Notes under the pieces: model-generated
Seen by the model: the letters and a program-made list of their open reading frames with translations, nothing else
The model's database searches: none
Told to the model about the DNA's origin: nothing
Shown here: piece by piece, positions 16,990 to 25,043 of the stretch
Numbering within the stretch: the stretch's first letter is position 1
Layout of the letters: each line of letters begins with the position of its first letter
Translations under genes and position numbers: made by a program
Assembly: GCA_023151185.1 (NCBI GenBank)
Contig: JAKLJL010000001.1
Span: 1-64,000, forward strand
Direction: 5' to 3'
Length of the DNA stretch: 64,000 nt
Source of the DNA: Bacteroidota bacterium
GTDB taxonomy: Bacteria; Bacteroidota; JABWAT01

Positions 16990-18453
16990 ATGAAGCTGCT
17001 GATTTTTTCATTGCTAGCTCTGGGAATTCTGTACCTGGTGCTTTTAATCCCGGATGGCGATGGCCCTGAACCGGTCAGAGCCGGTGCCAAACCCTTTGTC
17101 TGGAATCAGGATAAGATCTGGGAAAAACTCGAAGTCCGGTTTTTATCTGCCGGAATGGACTCTCCGTCCCGGATTGACTCTGAAATTGCATCCGGATTCA
17201 CCGGTCTTGAGGTTCTGATTTCCCGGATTGAATCAGAACGCCTCCTGCCGGCTGATCCGGTTTTTGATTCGCTTGAAACCGCCTTTTTTTCGCTTGCTCC
17301 CCTTATAGCCATCCGCCCGGATCAGCTTAACCGGTACCTTTCGGACTATACCCGGATCCGGAAATCGGTGAAAAATCAATCCAGAACCTGGGACCTTGCC
17401 AGTCCGGCTCCCCGCATTACCCTTTACCGGATATTTTACGGGATCCGGTCGGCCGTTGAAGAAGTTCTGCTTCAGTCTGACTCGCTTTCCTTTGCCCCCC
17501 GTTTTGAAGTCGAACCCTGCCCGTCCGTTTGTCCTGAAGGGCTGGTTGGCGGTGTTCCTGTGCGGTCTGGTGATCTTCTTGTGTCGCGGGGCGGATTTGA
17601 AGTTTCTGCCCTTATTTCCCGCGGGAATGATTTCCCCGGCGTATTCAGCCACGTTGCACTGGTTCATGTTGATCCGGAAACCAAAAAAGTATCCCTGATC
17701 GAAGCCCACATCGAAAAAGGCGTTGCAGTAACAGATGCAGACGGCTATATGCGGGATAAAAAACTCAGGTTCATTGTCCTGAGGCTACGCCCGGATCTGC
17801 CGGAAATGATCCGGAATCCATTGCTGCCCCACGAAGCGGCCGGTCATGCACTTGCAGATGCCGGAAACCGCCATATTCCCTATGATTTCCGGATGAATTT
17901 TTCGGATTCGGCAGCTTTATTCTGCTCGGAAGTAGGCTCTTATGCCTACCGGAAAACAGGGATCCACCTGTGGAAAGCTATTTCATCCATCTCTTCGCAG
18001 GGAATTGTAAACTGGCTGAATTCCTTCGGGGTCGAAAACTTTGTTACCCAGATGCCATCCGATCTGGAATATGACCCGCAACTGGTTCTGGTGACGGAGT
18101 GGCGGGATCCTGAAACGCTGCGGCAGGACCATGTGTACAATGCAGTAATGGATGTGCTGATCGAAAAAGCAGATTCCGGAGAGGAAATCTCATACAACCG
18201 GTGGCTGCTTCCGCCGGTCAGAGTATTCAAGGGCTATTGCTGGGTGATGAATCAGTTCGGACGGGTTGAACGGATTCCGGAAGGGATGAGTGCAACCCGT
18301 GCACTTAAAAATGAGTGGTTTGTAAGCCGGTTTCGGCACCTGAAGGAAAAAACGGAAGAAAAGGTAACCGGCTTCCGTCAGAAAAACGGGTATTTTCCGC
18401 CGATGTGGAAACTGATTGCCCTGGCCCGCGAAGCTGATTCTGACCGGGAGTAA
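16990..18453 (+). CDS. YiiX/YebB-type NlpC/P60-like cysteine hydrolase
   Basis: A 487-residue exported protein beginning with one hydrophobic helix (LLIFSLLALGILYLVLL). Residues about 195-330 form a YiiX-like permuted NlpC/P60 domain: GDLLVSRGG, VFSHVALVHVDPETKKVSLIEAHIEKGV, and IPYDFRMNFSDSAALFCSEVGSYAY. The expected catalytic pair is the His of FSHVALV and the Cys of FCSEV. It is much longer than stand-alone YiiX (about 200 residues), having about 180 residues before and 150 after the domain. Relatives hydrolyse amide or ester bonds in cell-wall or lipid-linked substrates; the substrate here is unknown. Confidence 0.8.
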   Translation: MKLLIFSLLALGILYLVLLIPDGDGPEPVRAGAKPFVWNQDKIWEKLEVRFLSAGMDSPSRIDSEIASGFTGLEVLISRIESERLLPADPVFDSLETAFFSLAPLIAIRPDQLNRYLSDYTRIRKSVKNQSRTWDLASPAPRITLYRIFYGIRSAVEEVLLQSDSLSFAPRFEVEPCPSVCPEGLVGGVPVRSGDLLVSRGGFEVSALISRGNDFPGVFSHVALVHVDPETKKVSLIEAHIEKGVAVTDADGYMRDKKLRFIVLRLRPDLPEMIRNPLLPHEAAGHALADAGNRHIPYDFRMNFSDSAALFCSEVGSYAYRKTGIHLWKAISSISSQGIVNWLNSFGVENFVTQMPSDLEYDPQLVLVTEWRDPETLRQDHVYNAVMDVLIEKADSGEEISYNRWLLPPVRVFKGYCWVMNQFGRVERIPEGMSATRALKNEWFVSRFRHLKEKTEEKVTGFRQKNGYFPPMWKLIALAREADSDRE

Positions 18454-18547
18454 GTCATAACCCTGAAAACCGCTTCCATTTTGTCCGGAAAATAGCTTAA
18501 CTTTGAAGTCCAATCCACTTTAAACCCAGACCTTTTCCGGAGGACAG

Positions 18548-20662
18548 ATGATCCGATTCCTTTCCTTAATTCTGGCAGGGCTCAGTATGCCGGCTTTGCT
18601 TTTTTCGCAATCAGTGACTTCCCCCGACGGGAACCTGAAACTGACCTTTTCGCTTGGCCAGGGCGGTGTGCCCCACTATTCCCTCAGCTTCCATGAAAAG
18701 CCGGTTTTACTGGCTTCCCGTTTGGGATTAACCACGCTGTCCAAACCAGGACTGGAGTCCGGATTCAATCTGCTTTCCGCAGAAAATTCAGAAAAGGATG
18801 AGACGTGGACTCCGGTTTGGGGAGAAGTCAGCTCCATCCGGAATCACTACCGGGAACTCGCCGTGACCTTAACCCAGCCCGGGGCTAAAAACCGGAACCT
18901 GACGATCCGCTTCCGGCTATTCAATGACGGACTCGGTTTCAGATATGAGTTTCCCCGTCAGCCGGAACTGAGTTATTTTAACGTTGTTTCCGAACTGACC
19001 GAATTTAACCTGACCGGCGACCATCTGGCCTGGTGGATGCCGGGTGATTACGATTCAAACGAATATCTTTATACTACCAGCCGTCTTTCAGAAATAAATG
19101 CTTTCGAGGTTTTTGCTTCGAAAGAGAAAGGCGAGAAAACCCAGGCCGGGGAATATGTAGTACAGACACCGCTGATGCTGAAGACCGACGGCGGACTTTA
19201 TCTGAACATTCATGAAGCAGCTCTGGTCGACTATCCGGCCATGAACCTGAATGTGGACCGGAAAAACCGGTCTCTGTCTGCCCATCTGGTTCCCGGTCCC
19301 GGCGGCGTTCAGGCTCATCTGCAAACCCCTGCCAAAACTCCCTGGCGCACCGTGATTCTGGCTGAAAAGGCAACCGGAATTCTGGATTCCAAACTGGTTC
19401 TGAATCTGAATGAACCGTCGGTCATCGGGGATGTTTCCTGGATTAAGCCCATGAAATACATCGGGATCTGGTGGGAAATGCACGTGGGGAAATCTTCCTG
19501 GAATTATTCGGATACCGGAAACCTGAAACTGGCCGAGACCGACTGGTCAAAACTGACGCCAAACGGCCGGCATGGTGCCACGACAGAACGGACGAAGTTT
19601 TATATTGATTTTGCCGCTGAACATCACATCCCGGCGGTACTCGTCGAAGGGTGGAATGTCGGTTGGGAAGACTGGTGGGGAAACTGGAAGGAAGAAGTTT
19701 TCGACTTTGTAACTCCCTATCCTGATTTTGATGTGGCCGGACTTCAGGCCTATGCTGCCTCGAAAGAGGTTAAGCTGATCATGCACCATGAAACCTCGGC
19801 CTCAGTGACGAATTATGAACGACGGTTCGACCGGGCTGCCGGTTTTATGAAACAGTACGGTTACGATGCGGTTAAAACCGGATACGTCGGCCGGATTATT
19901 CCCCGTGGTGAACATCATGACGGTCAATGGATGGTGAATCATTACGTACGGGTAGCCAGGGGCTTTGCCGACCGGAAAATCCTGCTCGATGCCCATGAAC
20001 CCGTCCGGCCGACAGGACTTCACCGAACCTATCCGAACTGGCTGGCCTGCGAAGCAGCCCGGGGAAATGAATTTAATGGCTGGAGCTACGGCAACACGCC
20101 TGAACATGAAACCATTCTTCCGTTCACCCGCCTTGTCGGCGGTCCGATGGATTATACCCCGGGAATCTTTCAGGTAAAAATGGATTACTACCAGCCAGGG
20201 AAAAAGGAAGCTGTTAAAACCACGCTGGTTAAACAGCTTGCCCTGTATGTAACCCTGTACTCCCCGTTTCAGATGGCAGCCGATCTGCCCGAAAACTACA
20301 ACCGGTTCCCCGATGCGTTCAAATTTATTGAACAGGTTGCCACCGATTGGGATGACACCCGGTATCTTGATGCAGAACCCGGTGATTTCATTCTTGCTGC
20401 ACGGAAGGAAAAAGGGACCGGGACCTGGTTCGCCGGAGCCATTACCGATGAGAATGCCCGGACTCTTACCCTGGATTTAAGCTTTTTAACCCCCGGGGAG
20501 CAGTATCAGGCAGAGCTTTATCTGGATGGAAAAGAAGCTTCATGGGATAAAAACCCCATGGTTTATGAGATTAAAAAACAAGTAGTTACCTCCGAAATGA
20601 AACTGACTCTGCCGCTGGCAGCCGGCGGCGGTGCTGCTCTTGTCCTGCGCCCGGCAAACTGA
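18548..20662 (+). CDS. Glycoside hydrolase family 97 (alpha-glucosidase/galactosidase)
   Basis: A 704-residue secreted enzyme of normal GH97 length with signal peptide MIRFLSLILAGLSMPALLFS. The N-terminal beta-sandwich begins SVTSPDGNLKLTFSL and contains RFRLFNDGLGFRYEFP. The catalytic barrel contains WWEMHVGKSSWNY, FAAEHHIPAVLVEGWNVGWEDWWG, HHETSASVTNYE, DAHEPVRPTGLHRTYPN and GGPMDYTPGIF. GH97 enzymes such as SusB cleave alpha-glucosides or alpha-galactosides in the periplasm. A TAACTTTG element lies at 18498-18505 before the gene. No SusC/SusD pair is nearby, so it is not part of a classical Sus locus. Confidence 0.93.
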   Translation: MIRFLSLILAGLSMPALLFSQSVTSPDGNLKLTFSLGQGGVPHYSLSFHEKPVLLASRLGLTTLSKPGLESGFNLLSAENSEKDETWTPVWGEVSSIRNHYRELAVTLTQPGAKNRNLTIRFRLFNDGLGFRYEFPRQPELSYFNVVSELTEFNLTGDHLAWWMPGDYDSNEYLYTTSRLSEINAFEVFASKEKGEKTQAGEYVVQTPLMLKTDGGLYLNIHEAALVDYPAMNLNVDRKNRSLSAHLVPGPGGVQAHLQTPAKTPWRTVILAEKATGILDSKLVLNLNEPSVIGDVSWIKPMKYIGIWWEMHVGKSSWNYSDTGNLKLAETDWSKLTPNGRHGATTERTKFYIDFAAEHHIPAVLVEGWNVGWEDWWGNWKEEVFDFVTPYPDFDVAGLQAYAASKEVKLIMHHETSASVTNYERRFDRAAGFMKQYGYDAVKTGYVGRIIPRGEHHDGQWMVNHYVRVARGFADRKILLDAHEPVRPTGLHRTYPNWLACEAARGNEFNGWSYGNTPEHETILPFTRLVGGPMDYTPGIFQVKMDYYQPGKKEAVKTTLVKQLALYVTLYSPFQMAADLPENYNRFPDAFKFIEQVATDWDDTRYLDAEPGDFILAARKEKGTGTWFAGAITDENARTLTLDLSFLTPGEQYQAELYLDGKEASWDKNPMVYEIKKQVVTSEMKLTLPLAAGGGAALVLRPAN

Positions 20663-20773
20663 CCCGGTCTCTGGATTCTGACCCATTTCTGCTTATCTTG
20701 CCGGTGAAGCCTGCTGTTGTGCCTCACCGGCACCTCCTGCATCTTCCTTTTATTCACCAATTTCCGGCGGATT

Positions 20774-21877
20774 ATGAACCACCTCTCAGTCAAATTTTCA
20801 AACGAAACAAACTCAGAATTTTTCCAGACGCTCCGGGCCCGCGTTAACACGTATTTCGAAACCCGGGGAATTAAAAAACAGGCAACCGGTGGCATGATGT
20901 TTAAAACCGTTTTTATGATCGCCCTGTATTTTATTCCCTATCTGCTGATGATGACCGGGGTTGTTGAATCGGCCTGGCTGATTATGACCATGTTTATTCT
21001 GATGAGTTTTGGTATGGCGGGTATCGGGATGGGGGTCATGCATGATGCCAATCACGGGTCGTATTCCCGGTACCACTGGCTGAATACAATTCTGGGCAAT
21101 ATGCTCAGTCTGCTGGGTGGCAGTACCCTGACCTGGAAAATCCAGCATAACATGCTGCATCACTCCTACACCAATATTGATGGTCTGGATGATGATATTG
21201 ATATCGGCGGGATGATCCGGTGTTCACCCGGGCAGAAACGCCGGTGGTTTCATCGCCTCCAGTTCGGGTACGCCTGGTTTTTGTATATGTTTGTGACTTT
21301 AAACTGGTTTTTCTGGAAGGATTACCCTCAGTTGCTCAAATACAGGGAAATGGGACTGGTGAAAAACAAAGAACAGGGTGTTTTCCAGTTGTTCGGCAAG
21401 CTGATTATTTCTAAGGTGATCTATGCTGTCCTTTTTCTGATTCTGCCAATAGCCGTTTTACCGGTTTCCTGGTGGGTAACGCTGATCTTTTTCCTGGTCA
21501 TGCATTTTATTGCCGGATTTATTCTTGGAAGTATTTTCCAGGCTGCACATGTCGTTCCTGAATCGGAATTTGGAAATCCGGATGGAAATGGCCGGGTTGA
21601 AGATTCCTGGGCCGTGCACCAATTAAAAAACACGTCCAATTTTGCAACCGGCAATCCGGTTGTGACCTGGCTGATCGGCGGATTGAATTTCCAGACAGAA
21701 CATCACCTGTTCCCGAATATCTGCCACGTTCATTACAAAAATCTTTCTGTTATTGTGAAACAGACAACCCGGGAGTTTGGAATTCCCTACCACACAGAGC
21801 CCTCCTTTTTCAGGGCCATGTGGAAACACGGGGTTATGCTGTATTTATTGGGAAAGAAGGATGCGCTGACGGCCTGA
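20774..21877 (+). CDS. Membrane fatty-acid desaturase
   Basis: The ATG at 20774 gives 367 residues; an earlier in-frame start adds only a low-complexity tail and is rejected. The three desaturase histidine boxes are present: HDANHG (His90, His94), HNMLHH (His125, His129, His130) and QTEHHLFP near residue 310. There are four main membrane helices. The spacing and the QxxHH third box are those of acyl-lipid/linoleoyl-CoA type front-end desaturases rather than stearoyl-CoA Delta-9 enzymes. It introduces a double bond into membrane acyl chains with a di-iron centre. The regiochemistry cannot be told. A strong terminator follows. Confidence 0.9.
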   Translation: MNHLSVKFSNETNSEFFQTLRARVNTYFETRGIKKQATGGMMFKTVFMIALYFIPYLLMMTGVVESAWLIMTMFILMSFGMAGIGMGVMHDANHGSYSRYHWLNTILGNMLSLLGGSTLTWKIQHNMLHHSYTNIDGLDDDIDIGGMIRCSPGQKRRWFHRLQFGYAWFLYMFVTLNWFFWKDYPQLLKYREMGLVKNKEQGVFQLFGKLIISKVIYAVLFLILPIAVLPVSWWVTLIFFLVMHFIAGFILGSIFQAAHVVPESEFGNPDGNGRVEDSWAVHQLKNTSNFATGNPVVTWLIGGLNFQTEHHLFPNICHVHYKNLSVIVKQTTREFGIPYHTEPSFFRAMWKHGVMLYLLGKKDALTA

Positions 21878-21919
21878 TTTCAGGGCTGGACTAACCGGGT
21901 AGCCAAACGGTTCTGATGA

Positions 21920-21961
21920 CCCCATTGCCAGAGAGTTTTCTTCCGGCAATGGGGTTTTTTG
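21920..21961 (+). terminator. Intrinsic terminator of the desaturase gene
   Basis: A perfect ten-base stem CCCCATTGCC/GGCAATGGGG around a 15-base loop is followed by TTTTTTG. It lies 43 bases after the desaturase stop. Confidence 0.9.
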
Positions 21962-22046
21962 TTTCCTGTTACAGTGAGTGACCTGACTCCGGTTCTGTTT
22001 TTTTGATTTTTGCTAACCAGCCACGGCCATTGTCACAAAATTTGGG

Positions 22047-22115
22047 GTCAGAAGTCAGAAGTCAGAAAACAGAAGACAGAAGACAGAAGTCAGAAGACAG
22101 GAGACAGGAGACAAC
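22047..22115 (+). repeat. Degenerate heptamer tandem repeat (GTCAGAA/GACAGAA)
   Basis: About nine copies of a seven-base unit alternate between GTCAGAA, GACAGAA and, at the end, GACAGGA. The gene-free stretch 21878-22297 holds the desaturase terminator, this repeat and a small inverted repeat at 22170-22185; otherwise I see nothing in it. Confidence 0.85.
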
Positions 22116-22169
22116 CAAACCACCCCCGGTCCCGAAAGCGTTCGGTATGAAGAAGGGGAGTTTTAAAAT

Positions 22170-22185
22170 ACCTGTAAGTACAGGT
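22170..22185. other. Short perfect inverted repeat
   Basis: ACCTGTA-AG-TACAGGT, with seven-base arms, lies in the gap downstream of the radical SAM gene. It has no T-run, so it is not an obvious terminator. The core CTGTA...TACAG also occurs just upstream of the same gene at 23389. Confidence 0.4.
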
Positions 22186-22297
22186 AAACTATGACAATAA
22201 ATGCCGAATTCCCTCCGTTGCGACGGTAGTCATCCGGCAGCCGCCGGGATAGAAAAACCAAAATCACACCGGAGAAAATCCCGGCCGGAAGTCCCGG

Positions 22298-23383
22298 TTA
22301 AAACAACGTTAACTGTCCCGGCCGGTACCGGTCAAAGGCCTCCAGATTGAAGGCCGGCAGGGTGTTTTCGGGAAGAAAACTCTGTCTTGCTGCTCTGAAC
22401 TGCTGGCGGATGAGATCTGCCCAGACTCCGTCTCCCCGCATTCTCCTTCCAAACCGGGAATCACTCAGCTTCCCGTCATGAAGCGACCGGATTCGTCCCA
22501 GAACTTTTTCTGCCCGGTCAGGGAAAGTTTTTCCGAGCCAGTCGGTAAATAAGTCACCCAGATGTCCGTTCAGTCTTACCACCTGATAGGTAATGTCACC
22601 TGCGCCCGCATCGGCTGACCGCCTGACCAACTCCCTGAGTTCCGTATCATTGATCCCGGGAATGATTGGTGCCGCCAGAACCCGGACCGGAATCCCGTTC
22701 CGGCTCAGAACTTCAATTGTTTTGAGCATTCTCGCCGCTGAGGAAGTACGGGGCTCAAGAACCCGTTTCAGTCCTTCGTCCAGAGTTGTCAGGGATAAGT
22801 TCACATGAACCAGATTTTCTCCGGCCAGTTGCAGAAGCAGATCCAGATCGCGCAGAATCAGACTGTTTTTCGTAATGATACCAACCGGGTGATGAAACTT
22901 AACAAACACTTCCAGACACCGTCGGGTTATTTTCAGCCTGGCTTCGGCAGGCTGGTAGCAATCCGTATTTCCTGACAGAACAACCGGACTTGCCTTCCAG
23001 CTTTTGGCAGAGAATGCTTCTTCAAGGAGTCTGGGGGCCTGCGGCTTCACGAGGATAGTGGTTTCAAATTCAAGTCCGGCACCGCCATCCCAATATTCAT
23101 GCGAGTTTCGGGCGTAACAATAAATGCATCCGTGCTCACACCCCTGATACGGATTCATACTCCAGTCCAGCGGCAGATCAGGGCTTTCCATTTTATTCAG
23201 AATGGTTTTGGGATGGACTTCAACCAGACGGGTTGCGGTATCCGGAAACAGCAGGTTTTCCTGGTCTTCCTGCAGAGCCAGGTGTGAGGGATCAGGTTCG
23301 GTCTGCCTGGAACTGAACCGGTTCGGAATCCGGATCTGGGCTCCCCGGCCCTTTAACCGAAGTTGGGTAAATTTGTTTTTCAT
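22298..23383 (-). CDS. PA0069/Rv2578c-family radical SAM protein
   Basis: The start MKNKFTQLRLKGRGAQ at 23383 is typical of the family; an upstream in-frame TTG would add 18 hydrophobic residues and is rejected. The 361-residue protein has KGRGAQIRIPNRF, then the cluster motif PYQGCEHGCIYCYAR, i.e. CxxxCxxC for a [4Fe-4S] centre, and TDCYQP, a family marker. SAM-binding elements VGIITKNSLILRDLDLL and VLAAPIIPGINDTE follow. It is distantly related to spore photoproduct lyase. The reaction is unknown; family members are soluble cytoplasmic proteins. A CTGT-N8-ACAG inverted repeat lies directly before the start. Confidence 0.88.
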   Translation of the reverse strand: MKNKFTQLRLKGRGAQIRIPNRFSSRQTEPDPSHLALQEDQENLLFPDTATRLVEVHPKTILNKMESPDLPLDWSMNPYQGCEHGCIYCYARNSHEYWDGGAGLEFETTILVKPQAPRLLEEAFSAKSWKASPVVLSGNTDCYQPAEARLKITRRCLEVFVKFHHPVGIITKNSLILRDLDLLLQLAGENLVHVNLSLTTLDEGLKRVLEPRTSSAARMLKTIEVLSRNGIPVRVLAAPIIPGINDTELRELVRRSADAGAGDITYQVVRLNGHLGDLFTDWLGKTFPDRAEKVLGRIRSLHDGKLSDSRFGRRMRGDGVWADLIRQQFRAARQSFLPENTLPAFNLEAFDRYRPGQLTLF

Positions 23384-23388
23384 AAAAG

Positions 23389-23404
23389 CTGTAAATAAAT
23401 ACAG
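23389..23404. promoter_or_regulatory. CTGT-N8-ACAG inverted repeat (SOS-box-like)
   Basis: CTGTAAATAAATACAG fits the enterobacterial LexA pattern CTGT-N8-ACAG exactly. It is five bases from the radical SAM start and 100 bases before the divergent methyltransferase. Whether LexA of this lineage recognises that pattern is not known to me, and it could be chance. Confidence 0.3.
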
Positions 23405-23503
23405 TATATTTATCAAACCGGAAGAAGTCAAGTTCAAAGAGAACCTGCATTTGGATTCTGGTCCGGAATTGGTAATTTTGATGCCGGAAATCCGGGAAAA
23501 AAC

Positions 23504-24355
23504 ATGGTTGCGAGTCTGTACAATTGGGGGATCAGGGTCCTGAATCCGGTTTTGCTGGGCTTTCAGAGCAGGAAACTGAGAGTACTTCAGCAGACCGGCG
23601 GGATTCCGCTGCAGATTGGTGGTGCACTTTCAGTCTGGCTCAGCAGAACCGGGGCAGAGGTGCTTTCAACCGATCTGGAACGAATCAGGCAACACAGAAA
23701 CTACCTGATTTCGAAAAAACCGGTTTCCGGCTCTCTTCAACCCGGTTCCGGTGACCAAACCACAGCACTTTTACCAGTAAGACCGGGAGGATCCCAACCG
23801 GAAAAAACACTCCGGGCAGAATTCCTGACCGAATTCCGGACCATGATGATTTACCAGATGATCAGGGAACTGAAACCCGGATCCGTTCTTGAAGTTGGAA
23901 ACACTACCGGGCTCCCGGCGGCCGTTATGGCCTCTGCCCTGAAAAAGAACAATTCCGGCAAACTGGTCACCCTGGCCGACAATCCGGAACTGGCGGACTT
24001 TGCCTCTTCAAATCTGAGAACGCTGCATTTTGAGTCTGTTCAGGTCGCCTGCGGTTCTTTTTCGGAGGAACTGCCCCAGATCCTGAAACACCTTAAACCG
24101 GTTCACCTCGCCTGGATTCACCGCCTGAACGATGAAGCAGAATTCAGAGCCTGCTTTGATCAGATCTTTCACTCGGCAGAACCGGGTGCTGTCCTGATTC
24201 TGGACTGTTTTCCCGGTCCGTCCGGAAAAGGTCCGGTCTGGGAGTCCATCCGGTACCACCCCGGAATCACCTTTTCGGTAAAACTCGGTCCGGTTGGTCT
24301 GCTGGTAACGGGTAAAAGCTCTGCCCCGCTTCACCTGGATTTCGTTCTGTTCTGA
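23504..24355 (+). CDS. Class I SAM-dependent methyltransferase
   Basis: A 283-residue protein whose second half has the Rossmann-type SAM fold: SVLEVGNTTGLPAAVMASAL is motif I, KLVTLADNPELADFA is the strand and acidic region of motif II, and HLAWIHRLNDEAEFRACFDQIFHSAEPGAVLILDCFPG covers motifs IV-V. The layout resembles O-methyltransferases such as the class I family 3 type. The first 110 residues are a less conserved N-terminal region that could bind substrate. No substrate can be deduced, and the neighbours give no pathway. The ATG is supported by a weak upstream GGGAAA. Confidence 0.75.
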   Translation: MVASLYNWGIRVLNPVLLGFQSRKLRVLQQTGGIPLQIGGALSVWLSRTGAEVLSTDLERIRQHRNYLISKKPVSGSLQPGSGDQTTALLPVRPGGSQPEKTLRAEFLTEFRTMMIYQMIRELKPGSVLEVGNTTGLPAAVMASALKKNNSGKLVTLADNPELADFASSNLRTLHFESVQVACGSFSEELPQILKHLKPVHLAWIHRLNDEAEFRACFDQIFHSAEPGAVLILDCFPGPSGKGPVWESIRYHPGITFSVKLGPVGLLVTGKSSAPLHLDFVLF

Positions 24356-24448
24356 CCCTTTCTTCTAATTGATCTCTAATAGATGTATATGGACTTAATA
24401 GTACCTGAATGGGTATCTTGCAGGCACTTAATGTAGCAATAAAAGTCC

Positions 24449-25033
24449 ATGAAAAACTTTTTTCTAGCTCTGATTCCCCCGCCCCAATGGCGCCCGGTTG
24501 TTCTGGTTCTTCTGGCCGGAGCAGTGGGTATTGGGTCTTATTCACTTTATATATCAAATGCGTTGGCTTACCTGTCGGATGATCCGAAAGCCTGTGTAAA
24601 CTGCCACATCATGGCACCTCAGTACGCCACGTGGCAAAACGGAAGCCATGCCCGGGTTGCAGTCTGCACAGACTGTCACGTGCCGCATGATAATATCTTC
24701 AGGAAATATTATTTCAAAGCCCAGGATGGTCTTCGCCATGCCTCGATGTTTACTTTAAGGATGGAACCCCAGGTCATTCACGTCAAGGAAGCCGGAGCCG
24801 GTGTGATCCAGGAAAACTGCATCCGGTGCCATCAGACTCTGCTGAACGACACCTTTCACATCACACCTGAAAAACAGGAGAGAAGCTGCTGGTCCTGCCA
24901 CCGGGAAACTCCGCACGGACGGGTGAACAGTTTGTCATCGGTTCCCAATGCCCGTGTTCCGGTTTTTAATTCACCGGTTTCCCCGGCCGTCAGGCAGATC
25001 CTTGCCACCCAACAAGATTCTACACTAAACTAA
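24449..25033 (+). CDS. nrfH: Cytochrome c nitrite reductase small subunit NrfH
   Basis: A 194-residue quinol dehydrogenase of the NapC/NirT family. An N-terminal membrane helix (VVLVLLAGAVGIGSYSLYI) is followed by four haem sites: CVNCH near residue 49, CTDCH near 73, CIRCH near 124 and CWSCH near 147. NrfH passes electrons from menaquinol in the cytoplasmic membrane to NrfA. The gene is ten bases before nrfA. No system I or II cytochrome-maturation genes are in the window. Confidence 0.96.
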   Translation: MKNFFLALIPPPQWRPVVLVLLAGAVGIGSYSLYISNALAYLSDDPKACVNCHIMAPQYATWQNGSHARVAVCTDCHVPHDNIFRKYYFKAQDGLRHASMFTLRMEPQVIHVKEAGAGVIQENCIRCHQTLLNDTFHITPEKQERSCWSCHRETPHGRVNSLSSVPNARVPVFNSPVSPAVRQILATQQDSTLN

Positions 25034-25043
25034 CGGATACCGT

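Noticed and set aside
22047-22115. CRISPR-like array at the heptamer repeat
   Set aside because: Units are seven bases with no unique spacers, and no cas gene is present.
22003-22194. A 63-codon open frame over the heptamer repeat
   Set aside because: It is a translation of the tandem repeat, not a gene.
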